From Methylobacter sp. (GTDB lineage: Bacteria; Pseudomonadota; Gammaproteobacteria; Methylococcales; Methylomonadaceae), in assembly GCF_030680395.1 (NCBI RefSeq), contig NZ_JAUXVR010000045.1, forward strand, positions 54,784 through 118,783: 64,000 nt of DNA, given 5' to 3'. Of the stretch, positions 1 through 9,762 are shown piece by piece. Position 1 is the stretch's first letter; every line of letters begins with the position of its first letter. The notes beneath the pieces are model-generated. The model did not search any database. It saw only the letters and a program-made list of their open reading frames with translations, and had not been told where the DNA came from. Position numbers and translations under genes: made by a program.

Positions 1-663
1 TGCCTGATATTTTGCTTCGTAATCATAAAATGTATTGGGCGTTTCCAGACGAATAACCGGCAACGCCTCGCCATCCAGTACCGCAACGGTATATTCTTTA
101 CCGGTAACCCAGGCCTCCGCATAGACATCACAGCGATATTTCGCCGCAACGCTCAGAGCCGTCAACAATTCATCCCGGTTGGTTGCCTTGCTCATGCCGA
201 TGCTGGAACCTTCCTGTGCCGGTTTGACGATAACCGGGAAACCCAGTTTTTCAATGCAGCCGTCAAGATCGGATTTGTCTTGCAACAAACACCATTTGGG
301 CGTAACCAGGCCGTAACCCTGCCAACACAGCTTGGTTCGAAGTTTATCCATACTTAACGCCGATGCCATCACACCGCTACCGGTATAAGGGATACCCAGC
401 ACTTCCAGCACGCCTTGCAGTACGCCATCTTCGCCGCCGCGTCCGTGAATAATGTTAAATACCCGGTCAAACTTCTGTCCTGCCAACGCTTCAATCGGGC
501 TATCCGTTACATCAATGGCAACAGCGTCGACGCCTTTACGTTTCAAAGCTTCGTAAACGGCCGCTCCGCTTCTCAACGAGACTTCCCTTTCCGCCGCCGA
601 ACCGCCCATCATTACCGCGACACGGCCGAATTGCTCCGGCTTGCTTAAGGCCAATGCTTTCAT
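1..663 (-). CDS. ddl: D-alanine--D-alanine ligase, 3' part cut off by the window edge
   Basis: ATP-dependent ligation of two D-alanines, the dipeptide that MurF adds to the peptidoglycan precursor in the cytoplasm. The minus-strand frame gives 221 residues and runs off the left edge, so the C-terminal part is missing. Seen: the N-terminal motif MMGGSAAEREVSLRSG with the family's E-x-x-S-L-x-S-G, then HGRGGEDGVLQG (family HGxxGEDG) and the ATP-grasp strand PVIVKPAQEGSSIGM. The ATG overlaps the murB stop as ATGA, so it is translationally coupled. Position after murC-murB is the usual dcw place; ftsQ would be expected next, beyond the window. Confidence 0.95.
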   Translation of the reverse strand, partial: MKALALSKPEQFGRVAVMMGGSAAEREVSLRSGAAVYEALKRKGVDAVAIDVTDSPIEALAGQKFDRVFNIIHGRGGEDGVLQGVLEVLGIPYTGSGVMASALSMDKLRTKLCWQGYGLVTPKWCLLQDKSDLDGCIEKLGFPVIVKPAQEGSSIGMSKATNRDELLTALSVAAKYRCDVYAEAWVTGKEYTVAVLDGEALPVIRLETPNTFYDYEAKYQA

Positions 664-1547
664 AGTGATTCACCTACCATACAAACCTCCGTCTGCAAAA
701 CTACCCCCTGCTGTTGTTTAACTTTATCCTGCACATAATGTATTAGATCTTCGATATCGGCTGCTGTTGCATTACCGATATTGACAATAAAATTCGCATG
801 TTTTTCCGACACACAAGCACCGCCAATCGCGTAGCCTTTTAAACCGGTTTGTTCTATCAGCCGCGCCGCATAATCGCCTTCTGGATTTTTAAATACCGAT
901 CCGCAACTGGGTTGATTGGTCGGTTGTGTTGCCCCTCGTTTTTCCAATAAACCTTTGATTTTCTGCTGGCTCGCTATCGTATCGCCTTGCTGTAAAGTCA
1001 ATAGGCAAGCCAGAAACCATTCGTTTTCAAAGCCCTTTACAGACCGATAACTCACCTTAAAATCCTGTGGCATTCTATGAGTTACATTACCCACTGTATC
1101 CAGCATTTCTACACTTTTAACGATAGTCCAGGTTTCTCCGTCAAAGGCTCCTGCATTCATTTTCAAGGCTCCGCCCATGGTGCCGGGTATACCTGCCAAA
1201 AATTCCGCCCCGATTAAGCCCTGTTCTCCACAAAAACGCGCCACATGTGCACAAGGAACACCTGCTTCAACATAAACTGAGCCCTCATCGGTCAAGCTCA
1301 TTTCTTTTAATCGTCCTTTAGTATTAATCACTGTGCCGCGTATACCGCCATCCCTGACTAATAAATTACTGCCCAGGCCCATCCAGAATACCGGCTCGGC
1401 ATCGGGCAGCGTTTTTATGTATTCGATCAGATCCAGCCGGTCTTGCGGTATATACAGTTGATCGGCCGGTCCGCCAACTCGCCAACTGGTGTACTTCGCC
1501 AGCTTTTCATGCTTTAGCAAACGGCCTTTCGGTAATTGCTCCTGCAT
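660..1547 (-). CDS. murB: UDP-N-acetylenolpyruvoylglucosamine reductase MurB
   Basis: FAD- and NADPH-dependent reduction of UDP-GlcNAc-enolpyruvate to UDP-MurNAc, the second committed step of peptidoglycan synthesis. Seen: LAKYTSWRVGGPAD near the N-terminus, FAD-contact GLGSNLLVRDGG, AGIPGTMGGALKMNAGA, the SYRS motif, and SCGSVFKNP with the proton-donor serine. The start is unusual: the best ribosome binding site (AGGAGG, 7 nt before ATG) and the ATG at 1547 both lie inside a dispersed repeat, giving a protein that begins MQEQLP. A longer reading from ATG 1610 adds 21 residues encoded by the repeat and by a short duplication, behind a poor ribosome site. 295 residues from 1547 fits short-form MurB. 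Ends in an ATGA overlap with ddl. Confidence 0.93.
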   Translation of the reverse strand: MQEQLPKGRLLKHEKLAKYTSWRVGGPADQLYIPQDRLDLIEYIKTLPDAEPVFWMGLGSNLLVRDGGIRGTVINTKGRLKEMSLTDEGSVYVEAGVPCAHVARFCGEQGLIGAEFLAGIPGTMGGALKMNAGAFDGETWTIVKSVEMLDTVGNVTHRMPQDFKVSYRSVKGFENEWFLACLLTLQQGDTIASQQKIKGLLEKRGATQPTNQPSCGSVFKNPEGDYAARLIEQTGLKGYAIGGACVSEKHANFIVNIGNATAADIEDLIHYVQDKVKQQQGVVLQTEVCMVGESL

Positions 1548-1573
1548 TACTCTACCTCCTGCATCCATGCAGT
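1529..1573 (-). repeat. Dispersed element A, copy 1 (murB 5' end)
   Basis: Minus-strand reading contains ACTGCATGGATGCAGG, then AGGAGGTAGAGTAATG and GCAGGAGCAATTACCG. It supplies the Shine-Dalgarno and start codon of murB. The arms GTAAT and ATTAC flank GCAGGAGCA and can pair. Immediately upstream the 11-mer GACGACTGCAT is duplicated (about 1561-1597). Other copies in this window lie near 11.4, 16.7, 21.6 and 25.8 kb, with a weak one near 45.0 kb. Confidence 0.85.
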
Positions 1574-1610
1574 CGTCCTGTGTCGATGCAGTCGTCATTT
1601 CAATTGTCAT

Positions 1611-1908
1611 TTCTTGTAGAGGCCTTGCTCTGCAACGTCTGTATAAGGCATAGTCGACATTCCATTAAATATCATTTCAGAACAATAATTTGCCAGTACT
1701 TGCATAATTTATTAAATAATTGATTTAATTGATAACTATCCAATAATGTACGGCGATAAATCGCCCATTTTAATGAATCAGCGATTAATGTACGGCATTA
1801 ATTAGTGGAAATACATACGCAAAACCACTTAGGCCATGCCGACATATCAATGATAAGCTTTAAAAAACAAAGCCTTATGACCTAAAAAATCAATCCCTAG
1901 ATCAGTAT
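1611..1908. other. AT-rich spacer between murC and murB
   Basis: About 300 bases without a credible gene, unusual inside an otherwise tightly packed cluster. It holds a small hairpin (GGCGA-TAAA-TCGCC near 1752) and two copies of AATGTACGG (about 1746 and 1788). It could hold a promoter for murB-ddl, but I see no convincing -35/-10 pair. Confidence 0.5.
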
Positions 1909-3354
1909 TTAACATTCCATAGCGAGAGTTGCTACCAACAACTGCGGTAACTGTGCAGCAATCTGCCCGACATTGCCTGCACCCATGGTCAATATCACAT
2001 CCTCGGGTTTTACGATGCCCGCCAATATTTGCGGCAATTCTTCCCAATTTTCGACAAAGACCGGATCAACTTGTCCGCGTATACGGATTGCCCTGCTCAA
2101 TGCCCGGCCGTCCGCACCTGGAATCGTCGTTTCACCTGCCGCATAAACGTCCATCAGAATCAGTACATCAACGGTTGACAGTACTTGCACGAAATCTTCG
2201 AATAAGTCTCTGGTTCGGGTATACCGGTGAGGCTGGAAAATAATTACTGAACGACGATCCGGCCAAGCCTGACGCAAGGCTTCAAGCGTCGCGGCAATCT
2301 CGCGCGGATGATGTCCATAATCATCAACCAGCGTCAGTTTGCCCTCACCCATCGGTAAATCACCGTTAAGTTGAAAGCGTCTGCCTACGCCTTTAAAAGC
2401 CCCCAAACTCTTGATAATGGCTTCATCATCGACCGCCAGCTTGGTTGCGACGCTAATCGCCGCCAGCGCATTGAGCATGTTATGCCAACCCGGCATATTC
2501 AACGTAATCTGTAACGGCGGATAATCGCCTCTTCGTATCACCTCAAAAGAGGTATGCATACCCTTCTGTTTAATATTGACCGCACGTACATCGGCATCTT
2601 CATGGACACCATAAGTCGTTACCGGCTTGGATATTTCCGGCAGGATGGCCCTGACGCCTTCATCATCCAGACACATCACCGCTAGCCCGTAAAAAGGCAG
2701 ATGATGTAAAAACTCTTTAAACGTGTCTTTTAACCGCTGAAAACTGCCTTCATAGGTCGCCATATGATCTTGATCAATATTGGTGACTATGGCCATCATC
2801 GGCTGCAAATATAAAAATGAAGCGTCGCTTTCATCGGCTTCGGCAACCAGATAATGCCCTAAACCTAATTTTGCGTTGCTGCCTGCGCTGTTTAAGCGTC
2901 CGCCGATCACAAAAGTAGGATCAAGGCCGCCCTCGGCCAGAATACTTGCAGTCAAACTGGTGGTTGTGGTTTTGCCATGGGTTCCGGCAACGGCAATGCC
3001 AAACCTGAAACGCATCAACTCGGCCAGCATTTCCGCACGCGGAATGACCGGTATTCGTTGAATATAAGCCTCGTCAATTTCTTCATTACTGCGGTCAATC
3101 GCGCTGGAAGCCACCACGACATCGACCTCTGCTATATTTTCCCGCTTATGCCCGATATTGATGGTCACGCCCAAGCTGGCCAGTCTTTCTGTTACCGCGC
3201 TTTCCTTGATGTCCGAGCCAGAGACTTGATAACCAAGATTCGACAGCACCTCGGCAATGCCGCTCATACCGGTTCCGCCTATGCCGACAAAATGTATCCT
3301 GTCGATGCTACCTAATACTTGAGTGGGCATCTGACTATTAGGAAAATTCTTCAT
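1909..3354 (-). CDS. murC: UDP-N-acetylmuramate--L-alanine ligase MurC
   Basis: Cytoplasmic Mur ligase that adds L-alanine to UDP-MurNAc using ATP. 481 residues, normal for the family. Seen: Rossmann-like N-terminal [15 protein letters not shown], the P-loop [14 protein letters not shown], the Mur-ligase motif EADESDASF, central TNIDQDHM, and C-terminal [11 protein letters not shown]. The ATG at 3354 is chosen because AAGGG sits 6 nt upstream and the protein then starts just before the nucleotide-binding fold; an upstream ATG at 3468 would add 38 unrelated residues inside murG. It follows murG after 52 bp. Confidence 0.96.
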   Translation of the reverse strand: MKNFPNSQMPTQVLGSIDRIHFVGIGGTGMSGIAEVLSNLGYQVSGSDIKESAVTERLASLGVTINIGHKRENIAEVDVVVASSAIDRSNEEIDEAYIQRIPVIPRAEMLAELMRFRFGIAVAGTHGKTTTTSLTASILAEGGLDPTFVIGGRLNSAGSNAKLGLGHYLVAEADESDASFLYLQPMMAIVTNIDQDHMATYEGSFQRLKDTFKEFLHHLPFYGLAVMCLDDEGVRAILPEISKPVTTYGVHEDADVRAVNIKQKGMHTSFEVIRRGDYPPLQITLNMPGWHNMLNALAAISVATKLAVDDEAIIKSLGAFKGVGRRFQLNGDLPMGEGKLTLVDDYGHHPREIAATLEALRQAWPDRRSVIIFQPHRYTRTRDLFEDFVQVLSTVDVLILMDVYAAGETTIPGADGRALSRAIRIRGQVDPVFVENWEELPQILAGIVKPEDVILTMGAGNVGQIAAQLPQLLVATLAMEC

Positions 3355-3406
3355 TGCGTACCCTTTGGACAATTGCACCGTGCAAATCGTCTTTCCTGCC
3401 GAGTTG

Positions 3407-4477
3407 TCATAGTTCAGCCTCGACCATGCAGACCCCTGCAACAACATCCGTCGCATCCAATCGTGCATATTTTTTTGCTGTTTTACTCATTACATCCAAT
3501 TGCTTAACTACCTTTGTTATATGTTCTACCAGCGTTACTGTATTCAAATCTTTTTGCATCAATATCAGCCCCGCACCGGCATCGGTTAAATATCGGGCAT
3601 TAGCTGTTTGATGATCGTCAATTGCGCTAGGCAACGGTATAAATATGGCCGGGATCCCTGCTGCGGCCACTTCGCTGACAGTCATTGCACCGGACCTGCA
3701 AATCACCAGATCCGCCCACTGATAGGCCGACACCATATCATCAATAAAGGCATTCACTTCCGCGTTCATGCCTAGTTCTTTATACCGACTGTCAACTTGC
3801 CCCTGCATTGCCGTACCGGTTTGATGCTTTATTTGTACTGTATTTCCATTAGCCATATTGGAATCCAAAGCTGCAAGTGCATCGGGTACAACTTCATTCA
3901 ATATCTGGGCGCCCTGACTGCCGCCTACGACTAATATATTAACGCCCGAATGCATTTCTTTGCGTTCAGCACATCCTATAAACTGTTTTCTTAACGGGTT
4001 TCCGGTAAATCTGGCATTCAGCTTTTTATTAAAACTTCCTGGAAATGCTTCCAATACCTGGCTAGCTATACCAGCCAACAACCGGTTAGTGGTACCGGGC
4101 ACTCGATTTTGTTCATGAATGATCAGAGGTATACCTAATAGCTTTGCCATGAGTCCGCCAGGCCCTGCTACAAATCCGCCCATCCCCAACACCACATCGG
4201 GTTTGCGCTTTCGCAATATTTTCAATGCCTGGATGCACGCCTTTATTAACAGCAATACGGCCGTTATTTTCGACAGCCAGCCTTTGCCACGTACACCGGC
4301 AACCGACAACCAGTCGATCTCTATATCCTGTTCAGGAATCACCCGGCCTTCCAGACCCTTCTGCGTACCCAGCCAACTGACCTGCCAGCCTTTTTCGATT
4401 AACGTTTGAGCCACTGCCAACGCAGGAAACACATGCCCGCCGGTTCCTCCAGCCATAATAACGATGCGCTTACCCAT
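3407..4477 (-). CDS. murG: Lipid II synthase MurG
   Basis: Peripheral inner-membrane glycosyltransferase that transfers GlcNAc from UDP-GlcNAc to lipid I, making lipid II. 356 residues, close to the E. coli protein (355). Seen: [16 protein letters not shown] at the N-terminus, the second glycine-rich loop [13 protein letters not shown], and the donor-site stretch [17 protein letters not shown] followed by [14 protein letters not shown]. The ATG at 4477 overlaps the last codons of ftsW by 8 bp; a start at 4504 would add nine residues deeper inside ftsW and is less likely. Confidence 0.96.
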   Translation of the reverse strand: MGKRIVIMAGGTGGHVFPALAVAQTLIEKGWQVSWLGTQKGLEGRVIPEQDIEIDWLSVAGVRGKGWLSKITAVLLLIKACIQALKILRKRKPDVVLGMGGFVAGPGGLMAKLLGIPLIIHEQNRVPGTTNRLLAGIASQVLEAFPGSFNKKLNARFTGNPLRKQFIGCAERKEMHSGVNILVVGGSQGAQILNEVVPDALAALDSNMANGNTVQIKHQTGTAMQGQVDSRYKELGMNAEVNAFIDDMVSAYQWADLVICRSGAMTVSEVAAAGIPAIFIPLPSAIDDHQTANARYLTDAGAGLILMQKDLNTVTLVEHITKVVKQLDVMSKTAKKYARLDATDVVAGVCMVEAEL

Positions 4478-5630
4478 GTCGGCTTCTCTTTGGCGTACCG
4501 GCATTTATTTCGGCGACTTCACTTTGTACCCGAAACAACAATGCAACCGCACAGCACATGATCATCATGCTGCCGCCGCCATAACTCATCAATGGCAATG
4601 TCAGACCTTTGGTTGGTAAAATCCCCATATTGACGCCCATGTTGACGAATGACTGAAAACCGAACCAAATCCCCAATCCATAGGCAATAAATGCGGAAAA
4701 TCGTAGGCCCGCCTGTTCCGCAGCCGCAGCTATTGCAAAAGTGCGCCATACCAACACCGAAAATAAAACAATCACCGTAACCACGCCCAACAAACCCAAT
4801 TCTTCCGCGATCACTGAAAACAAAAAATCAGTATGTGCTTCGGGCAAATAAAATAGTTTTTGTACGCCGCTACCCAAACCCACGCCCAACCATTCCCCAC
4901 GCCCGAACGAAATGAGCGCCTGGACTAATTGAAAGCCGGTTTTCAAAGGGTCAGCCCATGGATCCATAAAGCTTGTGACCCGAACCAAACGGTAAGGCGA
5001 AAAATAAACCAGTAACATTGCCAGCACGCCAATTACCAACAGCAGCACTATAAATTGAGATAATCTCGCTCCGGCTAAAAACATGATACCCATGGCTATC
5101 ATTATAATAACTACGGCTGAACCGAAATCCGGCTCCAACAACAACAGCAAACTGGCCACCGAAAACAGTCCCAGCGGTTTGAGCAACCCGAAAGCCGCGT
5201 TCTGCACTGACTCCTGATACCGAGTTACATACCCGGCCATATAGATGACGGAAAAAAATTTGACCACTTCAGATACTTGTATCCTCATTCCGCCTATCGA
5301 TAGCCAGCGCACACTGCCGTTAACCTTTACGCCAAGACCGGGAATCAGCACAATAACCAGTAACAGCAATCCCGCTATAAACAACTGGGGACCATTCTCT
5401 TCCCAGACCCGCATTGGAACGGCCGCCACGATACCCCCGAAAAGCAGCCCCAAACCTATGTGCAGCAGCTGCCTCAGAGGATAATACAAACCGCTACCCG
5501 TCATTTTTATACCCAGATGCAATGATGCGGATGCCACCATCACATAGCCGATCAACAATAAACTGGTACTCACGATCAGCAATACCGGATCTAAATGAAA
5601 TCGACCAATCCGTATTCGCGATAATCTCAT
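4470..5630 (-). CDS. ftsW: Septal SEDS glycosyltransferase FtsW
   Basis: Polytopic SEDS-family protein that polymerises lipid II at the septum together with FtsI. 386 residues with about ten hydrophobic segments. Seen: the conserved loop LEPDFGSAVVI with the functionally important aspartate, the extracellular segment EAHTDFLFSVIAEELG, and LPLMSYGGGSMM near the C-terminus. Its ATG is preceded by GGAGG with 6 nt spacing; that ribosome site lies in the partial first unit of the upstream 51-bp repeat array. The start overlaps the stop of the small repeat frame upstream as ATGA, and the 3' end overlaps murG. Confidence 0.96.
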   Translation of the reverse strand: MRLSRIRIGRFHLDPVLLIVSTSLLLIGYVMVASASLHLGIKMTGSGLYYPLRQLLHIGLGLLFGGIVAAVPMRVWEENGPQLFIAGLLLLVIVLIPGLGVKVNGSVRWLSIGGMRIQVSEVVKFFSVIYMAGYVTRYQESVQNAAFGLLKPLGLFSVASLLLLLEPDFGSAVVIIMIAMGIMFLAGARLSQFIVLLLVIGVLAMLLVYFSPYRLVRVTSFMDPWADPLKTGFQLVQALISFGRGEWLGVGLGSGVQKLFYLPEAHTDFLFSVIAEELGLLGVVTVIVLFSVLVWRTFAIAAAAEQAGLRFSAFIAYGLGIWFGFQSFVNMGVNMGILPTKGLTLPLMSYGGGSMMIMCCAVALLFRVQSEVAEINAGTPKRSRHG

Positions 5631-5863
5631 TTACGACCTCCAGGGAGGGAGGAAGTGTCACAATTTGTCTGGAACAAATGTGACCGACCACCAAGGAAGG
5701 TGGAAGTGTCACAATTTGTAAGGAACAAATGTGACCGACCACCAAGGAAGGTGGAAGTGTCACAATTTGTAAGGAACAAGTGTGACCGACCACCAAGAAA
5801 AGTGGAAATATCACAATCTGTAAGTAACAGATGCGACCAACCTCCAAATAACGGCTTACTCAT
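5627..5863 (-). CDS. Small 17-residue-repeat protein or coupling frame between murD and ftsW
   Basis: A 78-codon frame exactly fills the murD-ftsW interval. Its ATG overlaps the murD stop (ATGA, 5860-5863) and its TGA overlaps the ftsW start (ATGA, 5627-5630). It consists of four 17-residue units with consensus GGRSHLFLTNCDTSTFL, the first diverged. I recognise no family. There is no good Shine-Dalgarno before its ATG, so translation would depend on coupling from murD. Either it is a real small protein, or the 51-bp repeat is tolerated here because it keeps a frame open and preserves coupling from murD to ftsW. Cysteine and aspartate recur in each unit (NCDTS). Function unknown. Confidence 0.45.
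   Translation of the reverse strand: MSKPLFGGWSHLLLTDCDISTFLGGRSHLFLTNCDTSTFLGGRSHLFLTNCDTSTFLGGRSHLFQTNCDTSSLPGGRK
5634..5858. repeat. Tandem array of 51-bp palindromic units
   Basis: Four contiguous 51-bp units begin at 5655, 5706, 5757 and 5808, with a partial unit at 5634-5654. Units 2 and 3 are nearly identical; unit 4 is diverged. Each contains a near-palindrome, GTCACAATTTGT then ACAAATGTGAC, and a second small one (CCACC-N6-GGTGG). In unit 4 the arm changes from ATTTGT to ATCTGT and the partner from ACAAAT to ACAGAT, so pairing is kept. There are no spacers, so it is not a CRISPR. Unit length is a multiple of three, so frames stay open. Confidence 0.9.
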
Positions 5864-7299
5864 ATGGCCGCCACGGATGGCGGAAAACCGCCGGAGCGGT
5901 CAACTAACGCCAACACTGCTTTGGTGAATTTCTCGCCTCTATCCTGGTAATTTTTATATTGATCAAGACTCGCGCATGCAGGAGACAGTAAAACGCTTTC
6001 GCCGACATCGGCAAGACCTGCTGCAATCTGTACCGCTTCTGCCATATTGCCTGCTGAATAAACAGGGACGCAACCATTCAAGGCCTGCTTTATCAGGCCT
6101 GCATCCTTACCCATCAACACCACGCTTTTTGCTTTTTCTTTTATCGCGGGCGTCAATTCGTTCATGTCGGCGCCTTTCGCGTCACCACCGGCAATAAGAA
6201 TCACCTTGCGCGCATAGCCCTGCAAAGCGGCAACGCAAGCCCCGATGTTGGTGGCTTTTGAATCATTAACCCAGGTAACGCCACGTATTTCCGCAACACG
6301 CTGCATCCTGTGACTTAGCCCTTTAAATTTCCGCAAGGCGTCACACATAATTTGTTCATCTAAGCCCATGGATACGCCTAAAGCCAATGCCGCCAAGGCA
6401 TTGGCCACGTTATGTCTGCCTTCAAGCGGCAATTCAGCCAGCGGCATCAGGCACGATTCATTGTGCATCAGATATTCTGTATCGTCCTTGTGTCCAAGAT
6501 AGAAATCGGCTTTTTTGCTAATCGAGAAAGTAAATACTTTTCTGTAGTCATCCCGCATAGCAAAGACCACAGGATCATCGGCATTGATAACCATGACACC
6601 ATCGCCTCTAAAGACTCTTTGTTTTTCTCGCGCGTATTCGGCCATATCAACATGTCTGTCCAGATGATCAGCGCTGACATTGAGCACTGTTGCTGCGACA
6701 GCATCCAAGGCTGAAGTTCGCTCCAGTTGAAAACTTGACAATTCCAGCACGTATAGTTGCGCATTTAACTCCAGTAAATCCAAGGCTGGTGTTCCCAGAT
6801 TCCCACCTACGCCCACTTTCATCCCCGTCGCTTTTGCCATTTCGCCCAACATGGTAGTCACCGTGCTTTTACCATTGGAGCCACTGATGGCGACAATGGG
6901 CACATCGACAGAACAGGCAAACAGGTCAATATCACTGACTACTTTCGAGCCGTTGGCAATGGCTTTCATTATCGCCTGCTCATTCAGTGACACGCCGGGA
7001 CTGACAACCAGATGCGTCGCGACCTTAAACGCGGCCTCATCAAAACCTCCGGTAAACACAGGCGTATCGGGCATTTGCTGAAAAAACTCTTCCATCATAG
7101 GCGGCTTGCTGCGACTATCAATAATGGCAAAGTTAAAGTTTAAGCTTTGCAAATAATGCGCGACCGAAATTCCCGTATTGCCAAGACCCACAACCAAAAC
7201 CTTGGCCGTTTCCGGGTCCAAAGCAAAATTCTTTTTTAACAATGCGGTAATAGCTGCATTGCTTACAGAATCATGGACAGAGGCGTGGACTTTATTCAT
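5860..7299 (-). CDS. murD: UDP-N-acetylmuramoylalanine--D-glutamate ligase MurD
   Basis: Cytoplasmic ATP-dependent addition of D-glutamate to UDP-MurNAc-L-Ala. 479 residues, somewhat longer than the E. coli enzyme. Seen: VLVVGLGNTGISVAHYL in the N-terminal domain, P-loop AISGSNGKSTVTTMLG, NVSADHLDRH, GLSHRMQRVAEIRGV, WVNDSKATN and LSPACASLDQYKNYQDRG. A non-standard N-terminal extension of roughly 25 residues precedes the Rossmann fold, and the C-terminal tail GGFPPSVAAI is encoded by a GC-rich palindrome (CCGCCA-CGGA-TGGCGG near 5870), perhaps a repeat remnant. It lies 3 bp after mraY. Confidence 0.96.
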   Translation of the reverse strand: MNKVHASVHDSVSNAAITALLKKNFALDPETAKVLVVGLGNTGISVAHYLQSLNFNFAIIDSRSKPPMMEEFFQQMPDTPVFTGGFDEAAFKVATHLVVSPGVSLNEQAIMKAIANGSKVVSDIDLFACSVDVPIVAISGSNGKSTVTTMLGEMAKATGMKVGVGGNLGTPALDLLELNAQLYVLELSSFQLERTSALDAVAATVLNVSADHLDRHVDMAEYAREKQRVFRGDGVMVINADDPVVFAMRDDYRKVFTFSISKKADFYLGHKDDTEYLMHNESCLMPLAELPLEGRHNVANALAALALGVSMGLDEQIMCDALRKFKGLSHRMQRVAEIRGVTWVNDSKATNIGACVAALQGYARKVILIAGGDAKGADMNELTPAIKEKAKSVVLMGKDAGLIKQALNGCVPVYSAGNMAEAVQIAAGLADVGESVLLSPACASLDQYKNYQDRGEKFTKAVLALVDRSGGFPPSVAAI

Positions 7300-7302
7300 T
7301 GC

Positions 7303-8385
7303 TTATCTCAGCTTCAAGGTAGCCAGACCGATCAGCACCAGAATGACGGTAATAATCCAGAATCGCACGATAACCCGAGGTTCCGGCCAGCCTTTCAATT
7401 CAAAATGATGATGTATCGGCGCCATACGAAAAACGCGTTTTCCAGTCATTTTGAAAGAGGCCACCTGAATAATCACCGACACCGTTTCCATGACGAATAC
7501 ACCGCCCATAATCACCAGTACGATTTCCTGTCTGACCAGCACAGCCAACACGCCTAAAGCCGCACCCAACGCCAGCGCGCCGACATCGCCCATGAACACC
7601 ATCGCGGGATAAGCGTTAAACCACAAAAAACCCAATCCGGCACCGACCAAAGCTGCACAAAATACGATGAGTTCCCCGGCATTAGGCAAATAGGGTATTG
7701 CCAGATATTGCGAGAAAGTCACATGGCCCGATAAATAGGCAAAAATCCCCAGGCCGGTAGCGACCATGACGGTCGGCATAATCGCCAGCCCGTCCAGTCC
7801 ATCGGTCAAGTTGACTGCGTTGCTGGTTCCGACAATCACAAAATAGGTCAGGACTATATATATCCAGCCCATATCCAGCATGACGTCTTTAAAGAACGGG
7901 ACAATCAATTGCGTTTCTACCGGCAGTATTGCGGTTTTATACAGAAAAACAGCGGCCATCAGACCAATAACCGATTGCCAGGAATATTTGGCTTTAGCCG
8001 ACAAACCGTCACTGTTGCCCTTGATCACTTTTCTGTAATCATCGACAAAACCGATAATGCCATAACCCAGAGTCACCAACAAAATAACCCATATATAGCG
8101 GTTGCCCAGATCTGCCCACAATAACGTGCTGAATGCTATTGCGACCAGTATCAAGGTTCCGCCCATGGTAGGCGTACCGGCCTTCTCGTAATGCGATTGA
8201 GGACCCAACGTACGGATACTTTGCCCGATTTTGTTCCTGCTCAGTTTCCTGATCATGATCGGCCCGATAATAAAAGAAATGACTAGCGAGGTTAGTGCAC
8301 CAAGAATGGCGCGAAAAGTCAGGTAATGAAATACCCTGAAGCCGCCATCAAAGGTCATCAAATAATCTGCAAAATAAAGTAACAT
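7303..8385 (-). CDS. mraY: Phospho-MurNAc-pentapeptide transferase MraY
   Basis: Integral membrane enzyme that moves phospho-MurNAc-pentapeptide from UDP to undecaprenyl phosphate, giving lipid I. 360 residues, the usual length, with about ten membrane segments. Seen: GTPTMGGTL, the metal-binding [28 protein letters not shown] and the histidine cluster [14 protein letters not shown]. Separated from murF by 3 bp and from murD by 3 bp, so it is part of one transcript. Confidence 0.97.
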   Translation of the reverse strand: MLLYFADYLMTFDGGFRVFHYLTFRAILGALTSLVISFIIGPIMIRKLSRNKIGQSIRTLGPQSHYEKAGTPTMGGTLILVAIAFSTLLWADLGNRYIWVILLVTLGYGIIGFVDDYRKVIKGNSDGLSAKAKYSWQSVIGLMAAVFLYKTAILPVETQLIVPFFKDVMLDMGWIYIVLTYFVIVGTSNAVNLTDGLDGLAIMPTVMVATGLGIFAYLSGHVTFSQYLAIPYLPNAGELIVFCAALVGAGLGFLWFNAYPAMVFMGDVGALALGAALGVLAVLVRQEIVLVIMGGVFVMETVSVIIQVASFKMTGKRVFRMAPIHHHFELKGWPEPRVIVRFWIITVILVLIGLATLKLR

Positions 8386-8388
8386 TAT

Positions 8389-9762
8389 TTATATCCTGAA
8401 GTTCTCAACCAGTGCGGCAGCTACATTCTCCATGCGCTGAGCCCTTGACCCCTTGATCAAAATCGCTTCATCACCTTTGAGTTCTTGCTTTAACACTTCA
8501 ATTAAATCATTTTGGCTGTCAAAAAAAGTGGCTCCTTCGCCAAAAACCTTTACCGTATTTCGGGCATCGGAGCCTACAGCCAGGAGACGCACGACACCAC
8601 ATGATTTAATTAGTTCGCCCATTTGTTCATGTATTTTTGGGCTTTCAGAGCCCTGCTCACCAAAAGCCCCTAAAACCAGCCAACGTTTCCCGTCGCAGTT
8701 AGCCAACACATCCAGTCCCGCTTTAAGTGACGCGGAATTGGCGTTATAAGTATCATCGATGACGATATTGCCTAACCGGCTGACCAGCGGCTGCAACCGT
8801 CCTGTGACTGGATTTACACTTTCCAGCCCCTGTTTAATCTGTTGCAGATCCGTACCCAGCGCCAGACATGCCGCAGCGGCCGCCAATGCGTTCACGACAT
8901 TATGTCGACCCGCCAGCCTTAGTTTTACAGTCACCTCGCCTTTTGCGGTCACCAAATCAAAGGTCGTGGCGAATGCATGATCTATAATTTCCGTTTTAAC
9001 GGAATGCGTCGTCACCCCTGCCAGTTCATCTATCCCAAACGATATGACCTTTCTTGTTCCGGCTAGCGATTTCCAGTAGTCAAAATAGGCATCATCGCGA
9101 TTAAGAACCGCCACGCCGTCCTGCTTTAGCGTCTCAATTATTTCCCCTTTCGCTTTGGCAATTCCGTCGATACTGCCGAAACCCTCTATATGCGCTGGCC
9201 CTACATTAGTTATGATCGCAACATCAGCCTGCGCATATTGACTGGTGTATTCAATCTCGCCAGGATGGTTTGCGCCCATCTCGATAACTGCATGCCGGTG
9301 TTGCTCGTTCAAGCGCAACAAAGTCAAGGGCACACCAATATCATTATTTAGATTACCTTGTGTAAACAGCGTATTACCATGTGTTGGATCAGAAGCGCTC
9401 AATATTGCCGCTACCATTTCCTTGACCGTGGTTTTGCCGTTACTGCCGGTAATGCCGACTACCGAAACTGACGCTTTTTTTCGCCAAGCTCCCGCCAGTT
9501 CAGCCAATGCCAGTCGCGTATCATCAACAATGACATACGGTATCGTTGCTGTAATACCTTGATGCACGATTGCTGCGCTAGCCCCGGATTGCTCCGCCTC
9601 GACCACAAATTCATTGCCATCGAAGTTATGACCTTTAATCGCAACGTAAAGCTGTCCCGGCTTTATCGCTCTGGTATCTATACTGACCGCTGAGATGGCA
9701 GTATCTTCCCCGATCAACTTCCCCTGCACACACGCCGCAATCTCACTCAGCATCATATTCAT
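8389..9762 (-). CDS. murF: UDP-MurNAc-tripeptide--D-alanyl-D-alanine ligase MurF
   Basis: Adds the D-Ala-D-Ala dipeptide made by Ddl to the UDP-MurNAc-tripeptide, completing the cytoplasmic precursor. 457 residues, typical. Seen: ISAVSIDTRAIKPGQLYVAI in the N-terminal domain, P-loop VVGITGSNGKTTVKEM, TNVGPAHIEGFGS, AGRHNVVNALAA and IDDTYNANSASLKAGL. The start ATG overlaps the murE stop as ATGA; ATGs at codons 3 and 4 are alternatives with little effect. Confidence 0.96.
   Translation of the reverse strand: MNMMLSEIAACVQGKLIGEDTAISAVSIDTRAIKPGQLYVAIKGHNFDGNEFVVEAEQSGASAAIVHQGITATIPYVIVDDTRLALAELAGAWRKKASVSVVGITGSNGKTTVKEMVAAILSASDPTHGNTLFTQGNLNNDIGVPLTLLRLNEQHRHAVIEMGANHPGEIEYTSQYAQADVAIITNVGPAHIEGFGSIDGIAKAKGEIIETLKQDGVAVLNRDDAYFDYWKSLAGTRKVISFGIDELAGVTTHSVKTEIIDHAFATTFDLVTAKGEVTVKLRLAGRHNVVNALAAAAACLALGTDLQQIKQGLESVNPVTGRLQPLVSRLGNIVIDDTYNANSASLKAGLDVLANCDGKRWLVLGAFGEQGSESPKIHEQMGELIKSCGVVRLLAVGSDARNTVKVFGEGATFFDSQNDLIEVLKQELKGDEAILIKGSRAQRMENVAAALVENFRI

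Noticed and set aside
5634..5858. CRISPR array between murD and ftsW
   Set aside because: Units are contiguous 51-mers with no unique spacers, and no cas genes are present.
5655..5927. Plus-strand repeat protein across the 51-bp array
   Set aside because: It has no ribosome site or coupling and runs antisense to murD; the minus-strand frame with two ATGA overlaps is far better supported.
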